Shown here: piece by piece, positions 31,616-42,486 of the stretch
How the letters are laid out: every line of letters starts with the position of its first letter
How positions within the stretch are numbered: the first letter of the stretch is position 1
From: Lytechinus variegatus
Taxonomy: Eukaryota; Echinodermata; Echinoidea; Temnopleuroida; Toxopneustidae
Assembly: GCF_018143015.1 (NCBI RefSeq)
Contig: NC_054748.1
Coordinates: 18,862,225 to 18,926,224, forward strand
Reading direction: 5' to 3'
Length of the DNA stretch: 64,000 bases
Translations under genes and position numbers: made by a program
The notes under the pieces: generated by a model
Databases searched by the model: none
Seen by the model: the letters and a program-made list of their open reading frames with translations, nothing else
What the model was told of the DNA's origin: nothing

Positions 31616-31887
31616 GATGAATAGACAGGGCAGTGTATCAATGTGACTGCATAGAGAAGTATTTAAACCAGGTCAACTCCATGTCTAAACAAAGAAGTGA
31701 AATTTACAAAGACTGAACAGATGTATTGAATTGCATCAAACATTCCAACTTGTTTACAGAAAGTTCTCTGACCTATAGAATACTAAACTGCATCTAACCT
31801 GTGTAAATACAAAGTTCTCTGACCTATGAAAATAAGGCTCTACACTAGCGCAAGCTGGCTGCGGGGGCAAGGAGCTTTTGACTAGTC

Positions 31888-32161
31888 TTGAGGATGCAAT
31901 GTTTTTTGATATACTGACATATAGTAAATTTTCTGACTCATGATTTATGATTTTCATACAGATCGAGCATACTGATCTTATGATTTTCATTGCAGATCGA
32001 GCATACTGATCTTATGATTTTCATTACAGATCGAGCATACTGATCTTAAACAAATAGGATTAATGCCGAAAATTTGTTAAACAAATTACTGACATACTTC
32101 TTCGTCAATGATGAAGAAGTATATGTCAGTATATCAAAAAAACATCATTGCATCCTCAAGG
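31888..32161. mobile_element. Fold-back element with three internal 34-bp repeats
   Basis: The arms 31888-31922 (TTGAGGATGCAATG, TGATATACTGACATAT) and 32119-32161 are inverted. Inside, 31947-32047 has three units of ATGATTTTCAT.CAGATCGA plus GCATACTGATCTT. A second hairpin (GACATACTTCTTC..) lies at 32090-32126. Confidence 0.75.
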
Positions 32162-32162
32162 C

Positions 32163-32283
32163 AATCTTTTGACACCCTTATCACATTACGTACCAACATG
32201 CACTATCTTGAAAAAGACATCCTTTTTACATGTTTTTAGTTGCGCATTGTATCCACTCGTCAATGTACAAAGTGCCCCCCCCC
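32163..32283. repeat. Solo end of the GGGGGGCACTT MITE family
   Basis: It matches the right end of 46930-47477 (GACACC.TTAT, AAGACATC.TTTTTAC, CACTCGTCAATGTA, then poly-C). The left end is missing. Confidence 0.65.
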
Positions 32284-32466
32284 TCCCGGAGGCAAACTTT
32301 ATCGTTACTATATCATAATGTCGCCTTGTTAATTCACTTTCCTTCAATATCTTTCAAAACAATTATTTCTTCGTTAAATCTTAATCTGTTAGAAAAAGTA
32401 AAGGAGGCAAAGAGAGAAAAGAAAAGTTCTTAGGAAATCGTGCAAGACCACCTCTCCTGCCCAGTC

Positions 32467-33915
32467 CAGGGTGACCAGATTTCACAAAATGAAATAAGGG
32501 ACAATCGTCAAAGCAAGCTTCACGAGCGGATAGACCGAGCCGGGTCTTAATAAAAATAGATCATCAAAAAGGCTACAATGTAATAGACTTGTGAAAAAGT
32601 ATAAAGAATTGAAAGGGAGGGTGAATGAAAGAATGAAAAACAGAATAGACGAAAAAAAGAGATAAATTGAGAAGAAAAAAAATAAAGGAGAAAATGAAAA
32701 AACATATAATTGGAAGAGATGAAGGAGAGAAAGAATAGGCGAAAGAAAAGAGATGAATTGAATTGAGAAGAAAGAAAAAATAAAGGGAGAAATGAAGGAA
32801 AAAATTCAAAAAATAAAAGAAAAATAGAATAGAAAAAAGAAAGATGAAAAAATAATAAAAGAGAGAAAAAAGGTTTCCATCATTCTTTGAAATGAATATA
32901 GGAAGAAAATAAACAAAAGGGAAGATTTATAAATTTGTGAAAGGAAAAAAGAAAGGATACAAACAACGAAAAGAAAAAGGAGAGGAAGGGAGAGGAAGCA
33001 AAGTTCAAGGAAAGAAGGAATAAAGGAAATAAAAAAGAAAGTAAAACAAAAGGAAAAGTAAGAGAAAGAAGGAAAGAAAGAAAAATGAACAGAGAGATAA
33101 AAGGATCAGGAAAAGAAAGAGGAAATAAAGAACAAAAATGGCAATCAGGAGGGATAGAAGGATGAAGAAAGAATGATAGAAAAGAAAGAAAGAGGACAAT
33201 AGTTCAAGTTTCAAGCAAAAAAATCTAATCAAACAAAAATCCTAATATTTGTTGTTTTTTAATGTTTCTTTAAAATTGAATAAATGAAATGTTTTGGAAA
33301 TGAATTAAATTTCAAAGTGAAACATTTTCAAAATTAATAATTAGATTTAGATGAAACATTGGGGCATCATACAACATCTCTCCCATCCCATTATAAGTTC
33401 GCACAGATCACAAGACTCAAAACGAAAATTGAAACAACTAGATCTAGGTATGAAACTCAATAACTTGTTCCTCCGATTACATCTCCATAATATCAGTAAT
33501 CTGATAATCCATAATATGATTATGAATATTTCCCACCGATTTTGTGATTATTTTGGTGGAAAAACTGTTATCATGTGAGATTGTTTGCACTATTGAGAAT
33601 CTGCTCCGATCCTACATGCCTAGCTAGTACTAGCCTGCCACACAGGCAGGAGTCCAGTTTTTGCAATGCATGAAGATAAGTAAATTACCGCACAACTTCC
33701 CCAAAACTTACAGTTCTCGATTTTATTGTAGTCTCTGCTTCATCATAATTATGTTGGTTATTTGATGAAAATTTGTCACTTTGTTTCGACTATATTTTGT
33801 TCAATATTCTGAAATACGGGACAAATAGGCGTCCCAGGAACTTTGTCGGGACGCTGGGACAAAGGAGCGAAAATACGGGATGATCCCGGGAAATACGGGA
33901 CGTCTGGTCACCCTG
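32467..33915. mobile_element. hAT-type non-autonomous element, 1449 bp, perfect 8-bp target duplication
   Basis: The termini CAGGGTGACCAGA and TCTGGTCACCCTG are exact complements. Both sides carry GCCCAGTC (32459-32466 and 33916-33923). Eight-base duplications with CAG..CTG ends are characteristic of hAT. It contains no transposase. About 650 bases of the interior (32580-33230) are an A/G tract on the plus strand. Confidence 0.92.
32580..33230 (+). repeat. Long polypurine tract
   Basis: Almost entirely A and G in irregular GAAAGAAAAAGGA-like order. It is part of the hAT element. Open minus-strand frames here (Phe/Leu/Ser-rich) are compositional artefacts. Confidence 0.9.
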
Positions 33916-33923
33916 GCCCAGTC

Positions 33924-34350
33924 TGTGAGTGTGAACATTTTGTCCAGTGCTAGTGGCAGTGAGCCTCTAGCTGGCCTGACCTGGGCCCTGCACGTGGTCA
34001 CGAGGGGTCTTCGTGCACTACTGAGCTTTCTACCCGCCACGGGCCCGGGAGCTCAGCCGGGGCGCGATACACGATTCACTGCTGCCGTGCTGGGTCGCTT
34101 ATCGATCGTGCAAAAGACAAAATATGCCTTATTCTCATCTCATAATTTCCTACGTTCCACTGAACTACAAAGTAAACTCATTTTCACCATCTTCATCAAC
34201 ATTACATGCTTACCAAGAATACAACCACAGATGTTTAAAATTACAAAATTTCCGCCCGCTCGAGCTCGAAGTTTCTACGTTTCTGCGTCTCCCATTTGAT
34301 GCGGCCAAGGCCAAGAGCTGTTGCGCTGCGGCGCGGCGCGGCGGATGATG
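33924..34350. other. GC- and CpG-rich block
   Basis: It contrasts with the AT-rich surroundings (CGGGCCCGGGAGCTCAGC, GCGGCGCGGCGCGGCGG). Frames are open on both strands, as expected for such composition. It could be a promoter/CpG island or first exon of an unseen gene. The hAT element inserted at its left edge. Confidence 0.35.
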
Positions 34351-35524
34351 ACAACAAGCTAGCTTTAACGTTACGAAGCTCGCTCAGCTTAGCCATGCGC
34401 CAAGGATCTGAAAGTTGCATCTGAGGTTGTTCATTGTAGTCAATGGAATCAATCGTAGATTGAAATGTTCTACGATCGTTGCTACGGGCCCCTGGCTACA
34501 ATAGTCAATATAGTATTTCATTCGATGTACATGAATACGTTGAAATCATAGTTCCCATATCTCTGTGGTTAAAATATACTAAGGAGGGAGTCAGAGGAGC
34601 TAATGATAATAATAATCTGCTTTATAGCGCTTATGATTTATCAAAGAAATTAAACACCCAACGAATCAAATCTTTCTTTTCTTTTAATTCTTGATCGAGG
34701 CCAGACATACAAAATATTCTTCGATTAGAGATAATTTTAGTAAAATGGGGGTTGTTTCATCGTTTTCAATATATTGTGCAAGTTCCATCTGGGGCGACTA
34801 CCGTGGATCTTTGGGAGAAATAATATGACTCCACTATTTCCGATCCCCCGGCTCTCTCTCCTCTCTTCCCCCCCCCCCCCCCTCCGCTCTCTGAGTCCCT
34901 CTTTCTATGCCTCCTCTTTTCTCTCTTCATTCCATCTCTTCAAGATCCTTCTTTTTCTTTACTTCTAGCTTTCTCTTCTTTTGCTTTCAATGTCTTCTTT
35001 CTAAGTCTACACTTTACATGTTTAAGTCCATATATTATATTGACATATAATGACATGGTTGGCTTATCAAGTTTTAGTATTATCATGGAGAATGGCCCCA
35101 AACTAATATTTTCAAACTTAGTGCATGTATGAATAATTCTTTTCCTCTTTTTTCTAATATTTACCCCAACTTTGTCTGTTATTATTATTTCACATTTCAT
35201 TTTTTTTAATGTTAAATGTATGTACCTGTTACATCGAAATTGTACATTAAGTTTTATACTACTGCCCTGCATCTGCGTCATGAACTGGGCCTATCTTTTC
35301 ATTATGTTTTGTATCGAATTTGCAAATCATTACCATTAAATCAATCGGATGCACACTTGACAGACTTATTATTACCCCGGTCATCGGATTCGATAAGTCA
35401 TTCCCGTACACAATATGTGCACATCCTCCACTCCCTGGGGAGTATATCATCCCCGCCCATCATTAGTCTAATTCAGTATTTTTGTACGAGTATCCGATTA
35501 GCGCTTTTAAGATTGCATAGATCA
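34351..35524. other. Intergenic
   Basis: A fragment of the GATTG..CAATCG MITE family lies at about 34437-34490, and a SINE-tail-like piece (ATAATAATAATCTGCTTTAT) at 34606. A C-run sits at 34869. No gene seen. Confidence 0.35.
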
Positions 35525-35998
35525 GAGCCCCGTCCCGGGCACCGTCTTACAGTGTTACGATGATCCAATATCATAATCAGATTCAGATTCAGATTTTATT
35601 TCCAACAGAAATAACAAATATACAAATCATTTTCATACATTTTAACAAACATTTACAATACATTAATGATAATCATGATAAATAACATATAAAAAATACA
35701 AAATATTTTATAGAAAAAATTATAATAGTTAGGATAGAAGAAAAGTATCTGTGGAAATGGGGATGGGGGATTCACTCAAAAGCATACATGTAGCTTGTAT
35801 AATCTATCAGTGTCATATTTTTTTACAGGATATTTGCAATATATCCTATGTAAACAAAGGAGAACACACCAAATTGTCAAGAAATCAATGAATTTATGGA
35901 TAAACATTCATATCTAGATCTTTTTTTTAAACAAACCATGCATTTCATATGTTGACTTTGCCTTTCCATAGTTGCGATTGATTGGATCAATCGCAACT
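35525..35998. mobile_element. GGGCCC..TCTTACA family MITE, copy 3, split by a LINE end
   Basis: The left end CCGGGCACCGTCTTACAG and right end ATCAATCGCAACTCTTTGGC are separated by a LINE tail from 35576 and by the family's interior (CAGTGTCATA, AAACAAAGGAGAACAC, GTTGACTTTGC). Confidence 0.65.
35578..35790 (-). mobile_element. LINE 3' end, 5'-truncated
   Basis: On the minus strand it ends in AAATAAAATCTGAATCTGAA, a polyadenylation-like end followed by a hexamer repeat (AATCTG)n typical of CR1/L2-group LINE tails. No coding remains. Confidence 0.55.
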
Positions 35999-36002
35999 CT
36001 TT

Positions 36003-36362
36003 GGCCCTTGGGCCCGCGTCTTACAAACGATTGATCCAATCAATCGCGTAGTTCCATCAGTGTCATAATTTTTTTCTACAGGAAACTTGCAAAATGTCCT
36101 TTGTAAACACAGGAGAACATGCACTGAACTGTCAAGAAATTAACGAATTTATGGATATACATGTATATTTTGAAGAAAAAATTGAGCAAACATGCATTTA
36201 CATGTTGACATTGCTGGCTTTTCATACTGCAATTAATTGATTCTGTTGCCGATTAATTGATCTAGTTGCCGATATATCCGAAAAACGGAGGAACTAAAAC
36301 GAGCCTGAGAGAGATCGGATCAATCGCAAGTCTTTTTAAGACAGACACCGGGACAGGCCCCA
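36003..36362. mobile_element. GGGCCC..TCTTACA family MITE, copy 4, in tandem with copy 3
   Basis: CGCGTCTTACAAACGATTGA at the left and GATCAATCGCAAGTCTTTTT at the right are inverted. The interior repeats the order of copy 3 (CAGTGTCATAATTTT, CAAAATGTCCTTTGTAAAC). Confidence 0.7.
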
Positions 36363-36756
36363 TCTCTTCGATCGTATCATCGTCGGGACCATCGTACATA
36401 TATTTTTTGCCCGGGCTTTTTGGTACCCAAGCCAATATACCATATCCCATATCGTTCGAATATATATGTATAAACGGGGTATATAGATATTACCGAATGC
36501 TCGAAACACCGAAGCTGAGCTGTAAAACGTCTGGGGTAAAACGTATGATCCAATTTATGAGTGCATGATTCATCTTATTCATCTGAATGCAACCTATCTT
36601 CACAAAGCAAATTATCCAAGCATGGAGAGTCAATATAGAGTACACCAACGTGTCGTACAAATATTCGAAAACACAATACAACATTACTTGCATTTATCAC
36701 AACGGAATATAACGCCTGTAAGGGCTATGGTAATACGCGAGCTTTGGCTGTAAGCT

Positions 36757-39148
36757 CAGGGGCGGATCCAGGATTTTGAAATAGGGGGGGCGCCAGCGGC
36801 GAGGGAGCGAAGCGACCGAGCGGGGGGAGGGTGTGGGAGGGGGGATACCCCCCTCCCACGGCAAGGACTTTTTCAAAAAATCATGTCCAAAAGTCGTATT
36901 TTGAGAGCACCTTTAGAAGAAAAATGCACACTTAAATCACTGTAACTTCATGAATAAAAGACACATACTGACTCATTTAGGAGCTGGTTTCCAGTCACAA
37001 ACCGTATAAGTGGTCATTCAAAATATACATTTGGCAAAGGCTTTTCACTTGCTTGCATCGTGTGATTGAAACGTCAAATTTAAATGATACGAAACTGAGA
37101 CTTGTAATCGATAAGTTCCGAATAATCCATTCTGTTTATTGTCATTTGTGTATTTACATTGTGTGTTTCAAACGAGAATTGTTTAGTCGTATGGCAACAT
37201 GCATAAAATTTGGTTCTTTTTTCCCCAAAATGCACAGTAAATTGTTACAAACTACAGAAAAAAACGACATCATCTTCTGGTAATCAACCTTTTCCCTCGT
37301 ATTATTTTCAAATCATCTTCAATAATCCAGTCATTCTGCACAACCTCAAAGTAATATAATGCTTCTTATGGGGATTCTCATCATTTTTATTGTTTACGTT
37401 CAAAGTCTCTCATCGCGTTGCCATCTTAACTTATGACCAGCCAGGATGAAATTGTATTTATATTTATTTTAACATAAGATAATTAATTTTTACGAAGCAC
37501 TTGTTAAAACTATACCACAAATAATTAAATAAGGTCAATGATAAAATGCTAGAAAATACATGTAAGGAGCTTTGATATCCAGTCCATAATTGTATAAGTT
37601 ATAACTATCAGTGGCAGAAAATGTAAAATAAACCGAGGCTCGTCTTCGGTATACAGAGTTCAGAGGGCATTTTGTAAGCTTTTCATTTATGAAATTACAA
37701 CTTGTTTAGACCATGAATTCATATAGGCTTCCAATTTGATGTTTTTTCTACATGTTGAATCAATGTATACTAGCTTTCCAACCAACAAAGTAAATGTTGT
37801 AAACTGTATTGATTGCCTTCTGTTGGGCAAAGCTATTCCTGCCAACTTTGAGCTCAATCATGACTTTTATTTTTTAAGATGAAAATATGGAAAGTTTATT
37901 TATGCAAGACAAACGAAGAACAGACGAAATAGTGGAATTTAATTACTCACACTATAATATATAAGGGATATACTTTTAAAGCTCTGCACTATATCCGTTT
38001 GCTGCCTGTGCAAGTCTCGAGGTTCTGTGGGCATAGCCACAAAATATTATATACGTTTTTCGTAAGTGAAATACTTCAGTAAATAATTTGATAACGAATA
38101 TCACACCCAAATGTATTTCTATGACATGCATGATTAATTCAAGGAAGTTTTGCCGTACAATGCATTATCACCTAAGCGCGATTGGAGGAATGTTATGAGA
38201 ATGTCCCGCTTTAGATTTAATACCTATAGATTATCAAACATTAAAAATGGGGTAGGGGGGGGGGTTAATGTCACAATTTCTACTTTTTAACAATACACAA
38301 TGTGTCCTCGGGACGTTTTTCCCCAGCACGAAAGTATTTTTATTCTACCCCCAACCCCCACACCCCCCCCCCCCCGTCACATAAAATCTGCGCTCCTAAT
38401 TACGCTGACATAATAGCTGCCTATACACAGCAAACGCGGAGTGGGGTCGACTGGTGATTGAGAATATACAATTTTGCTCCTTGATAATTCGTTGGAATGA
38501 TTGCTTCGGCGAAACTTAGTTGGGGCGCCCTGGATAATATGCCTCTGAATCTACCAGAAAGTGTAAAAGTTAGTTTACATTAAATACAAATATGTCTGAC
38601 CTATACATTTCAGTGAAAACGTACATGACCAAGGCAGAATGATAATACTGCGCACGTGGCGCCCGATATAAGGCTTCATCTTTGAGTGAAGAATAATCTC
38701 GGGGATAGACATTATCATTCGCATCGTTGACACTTTCTCTCGCGATCTGTTACTTACAATTTACATGTATTTGTCATAAAGACGGACAAACGCATGTTAC
38801 AAAAAACACAAAATTTCGGGAAAAAATGATATCCAATCCAACATCTTCACACTGGTCACTGCACTGCAACTCCCGATTACAAGTGGTGCAACTTTCCAAC
38901 CAATCGACTTGCGCGCCCTGGAATTCCGGAATTTACATATTGCAATACAGTATGACAGAGGTGCATTTGTGCGAACACAAAGGCCATGAGCGTAAGTTAA
39001 AATATAGTTTTGACTAGATCTAGCCCTTGAAATTGACTACATTGTACCAATCCAGTAAATATAACCATCAAAAAAAAAAAAAAAAAAAAAATCCGGCGAA
39101 AATAGGGGGGGCGCGCGCCCGGGGCGCCCCCCTCTGGATCCGCCACTG
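36757..39148. mobile_element. 2392-bp DNA element, CAG..CTG ends, 5-bp duplication AAGCT
   Basis: The ends CAGGGGCGGATCCAGGATTT and GGCGCCCCCCTCTGGATCCG.. CCACTG are inverted over the first 16 bases; AAGCT flanks both sides (36752-36756, 39149-39153). It is about 97 percent identical to 48383-51362 where they align. No transposase frame is visible. Five-base duplications occur in some hAT groups and in Transib; the family is undecided. The left end also carries GCGAGGGAGCGAAGCGACCG. Confidence 0.88.
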
Positions 39149-39851
39149 AAGCTGATAGCTTTGGCTGTATAATAATAGAGCCTTCATTTTCCATGTTCGT
39201 TTAAAAATTAGGATTCACTTTCTATCCACCATAATAGGATGTGATGTCGATCCAGAGGGTTGGTGAGCTAATCAGTTCATGTAGATAGCGATTGAAGACT
39301 CCATCTTTGGTACTGTAGGTAAGTAAAGGTAGCTGTTGCAATATCGAATACATCTTGTAGTCTATGACTTTTTATTATCGTTGATACATTATTTGCGTGT
39401 GATATATGAAACTATAAACTCCTCTAGCTCACATATGCTGGTGATATCTGGTCAAGGATCGTGGAGGTCATGGTTTAGGTCGGGTTGGGGTATTTTTAGG
39501 ATAGGTTCGGTTCTCTAAGTTTTGCTATACATGTATTTATACCTCCGTTCTCCAGCAGTTGTTATGGTTTCAATTCACCGTTTATAAAATTATGAGTCAG
39601 TCGAGTTATATGCGCCTACATGATCGAAGCACATGCTATATGACAGACATGCAGCGGGGTCATAATCATGTACATGTATTGTTGTGGTGAATGCCTGGGG
39701 CCTGAATATCAGGTCGTCCCGACTCCCATGTACATTCCTCCAAAATTACAAGTTCCAATTATTGCACAAGTATATTAAAATATCAGCAATAGTTAAGCCT
39801 ATATGATATAAAAACTATAAATTGGTCCCAGGAATATAGGCTAGCATGCAG

Positions 39852-39883
<32 letters not shown>

Positions 39884-40020
39884 CATTATTATATAGAGAG
39901 CAAATATACTGGCTTTCTTGAGATGATCCAGAAGAAGGGGAAATAACTGGAAGTCGAGTAGATAGATAGAACTAAATAGACTATTACCTGGATCCTGCTA
40001 GTTGTTAACAATGATACGAC
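39149..40020. other. Intergenic
   Basis: A (TA)n run of about 34 bases lies at 39849-39882. The sequence left of the preceding element (GCTTTGGCTGTAAGCT) recurs right of it at 39150-39170. No gene seen. Confidence 0.4.
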
Positions 40021-40228
40021 CAGGCGCAGACCCAGGGGGGGGGGGCACAGGGGCACGTGCCCCCACCTTTTGAGAAGCAAAATTAAACAAAAATGATTAC
40101 CTTTGGGGGGGGCTTGTTAATTTTTTGTCGGGTACGAAATCTCCTTAATTTGTGGTTTGAAAACCTTTTTTTTTGCTTGTCTAAATTTTCCTCCGAAATT
40201 TTTTTGGCAAATCCTGGATCCGCCCCTG
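40021..40228. mobile_element. Short element related to the CAGGGGCGGATCCAGG family
   Basis: The left end CAGGCGCAGACCCAGG and the complement of the right end (CAGGGGCGGATCCAGG) differ at three positions; G-runs lie inside both. Flanking five bases do not match. A related fragment in reverse orientation lies at 41395-41560. Confidence 0.65.
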
Positions 40229-41882
40229 GAGGAGACCGAGTGTGATGGGTGAACCTGTCCAGATAGGGGTTTATACTCACTAGTACGTTCCTAGCGAGAT
40301 GGTGCTTTTGGAAACGAAAAGAGTATGAAGACATGAGTGAGATGCGGGGCGTTTGCAGGGGGTATAGCAGTCCTTGGATTTCTGGTAGATGTGACATTTA
40401 AAATGGAGATATACTTTAGGCAAATGATCTACTATAAATTGTATACAAACACTTTTTTTATAGTCAAATTTCTCAGGACCAAAACGACCTTCAATTTTTT
40501 GTAGTGAAACCAAGGAAGAACAGCAGTATTTTGTAAATACAGCTGAATTGGGTGATCCTCCGTTATTTTATTATCTCTCTTGTATATTGTATATTTTTAA
40601 AAATCTGATTTCGGAAATAAAAACAAACAAAATTTCGTTATTTTTACTTTTGCTTGTCAAATTTACATCGTTAATTCACAGGGTCATATGCTGTATGAAG
40701 ATGATTTAAGTTGTGATTCCACTTACCGTGCGGACATCTATAGTCTTGATTCGAATGCTTTACTTGGCGCAGCTCGATCTTCTCGGATTTAGTGGGGGGG
40801 GGGGTTAAGTTCAGTTATTGCACATTCCGGTAAATCATTTACAAATCTTACTAAAAGTAACTCGTAAAAGATGACAAAAATGAATCCAGTGCACACAAGA
40901 TGATCCAATAAAACAAAGCAAAATTACTGCATGCTCCAAAATTATGACGAGGATCCTCCAAAATTAATACAATGAGATGATGTTGGAGAAAAGTGATTTG
41001 TTTGACAAAATGAGAACGTGCATGAAAGCAAAGAAGTGTAGTTTCCACGTAGAAAGTTCCTCAAAGAGTGGAGTTTTGTGCTGTATAATAGCTGGTGGCC
41101 AAGGTGGATTATAATGGGCTAAAAATAACGAGAATTCAATGTTTCCATGACGATGAGGGTGAATTACTGCATCCATGCAGGCCCCTCTCCCGAGAGGTGG
41201 GTGATGGTGCTAGAAAGATCTGGTGGTCAGAAACACAACAAGGTTAATGGTCAATGTATCATGAACCTGTTTACAGTTTGCAGAAGAAGCTGAAGGATGG
41301 CGTAAACAATGTTTGGTGCGTTATTGCTCCCAACCAATGAAACTTTCATTCAGCAGCGTTTTCCAAAAGGGGACAAATTTTCTGGAGTATACTTCGTCCA
41401 CGAAAAAAATTGACAAGCAAAAAAAAACACAAGAGGATTTCTTACCAAAAAAAAAATGACAAGCCAAAAAAAAAAATTACATTACAAATTATTGAAATTT
41501 TGCTTCTCAAGGGGGGGTCTATCCCCTGCCCCCTCCCTCTTCCAGGTACGCTAGTGCTTTCATTCCTCAGATCATGATAGATGATACAAAAAAGTGTGCT
41601 GGTAGATTACATGGCAATGGACATGATGAAGTTGGAAGAAAAGATTGACAGTTCATAATGACTTCAGAGTTAAAGGTCTTTTCTGAAGAATATTATAAAA
41701 TAAATGATGAAAGTTGAAAAAAGTCTAAAAATGAGCTACTACAATGACGACTTTCTCATAAACATGAGAGAAGTTTGTTGAAAAAAGGGAATGCGAAGCC
41801 AGTTGACGACTTAAGAAGTACATGAACAAAGAAATGTGTTGATATTCGTGTTGGATGATGAGGAAGACACCAGGACCACGTC
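40229..41882. other. Intergenic
   Basis: Apart from the fragment near 41395-41560 I see no gene and no defined element. Confidence 0.35.
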
Positions 41883-42025
41883 ACACAAAGGTTAGCGATA
41901 AATCGCTAATTTGAAAGGACAATGTCGATTGCTTCCAAGTCAGTCTATAATGAGCAAAACGCGCATGCAACAATGATTTTAATTGGTCATTGGTGTTTGT
42001 AGCGATTAATCGATAACTTTTGTGT
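41883..42025. mobile_element. MITE immediately upstream of the Ly6 gene
   Basis: The ends ACACAAAGGTTAGCGATAAA and the complement of TCGATAACTTTTGTGT are inverted. It ends about 80 bases before the first possible start codon and so lies in the promoter or 5' UTR. Confidence 0.7.
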
Positions 42026-42105
42026 TACGAATCCCATCAGAAGATGATTTTTTTTTCAATTTTGATTTCAGCCTTAAAGCCAGGGCCACGATGCAAACAG
42101 AAACC

Positions 42106-42151
42106 ATGAAGTCAGTTTTATTTTGGACCACTCTCATAACGGTGATTTCAG
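42106..42151 (+). CDS. Ly6 exon 1, signal peptide
   Basis: Fifteen codons plus one base, ending TCAG|GTTAGT. ACCATGA at 42106 is a better context than CACGATGC at 42091. An acceptor-like TTTCAG at 42065-42070 suggests a preceding 5' UTR exon. Confidence 0.8.
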
Positions 42152-42248
42152 GTTAGTAGTATAAATTTAATCGTGGTAATTAATACTATCATTATTACCG
42201 TAAATGAGGTCATCTTCTTCCTCCTCCTCCTTCTCCTCATCATCATCC

Positions 42249-42279
<31 letters not shown>

Positions 42280-42355
42280 CATCATTATCATCATCATCAT
42301 CATCCTCATCATTATCATAATCATTATCACCATCATCACCATCATCCTCATCATC

Positions 42356-42387
<32 letters not shown>

Positions 42388-42454
42388 CATCATTATCATT
42401 ATCATCATCATCACCATCATCATCATCATCCTCATCATCACCATCATCATCATC

Positions 42455-42486
<32 letters not shown>

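Noticed and set aside
32573-33232. Phe/Leu/Ser-rich frames on the minus strand
   Set aside because: They are the complement of the polypurine tract in the hAT element.
33801-34348. Frames of 74-139 codons in the GC-rich block
   Set aside because: CpG-rich DNA has few stops; frames on both strands overlap, the longest starts inside the hAT end, and no motif is recognisable.
37053-37283. 76-codon frame repeated at 48670-48900 as a conserved gene
   Set aside because: The conservation is explained by the two element copies being about 97 percent identical; there is no codon-like substitution pattern or recognisable domain.
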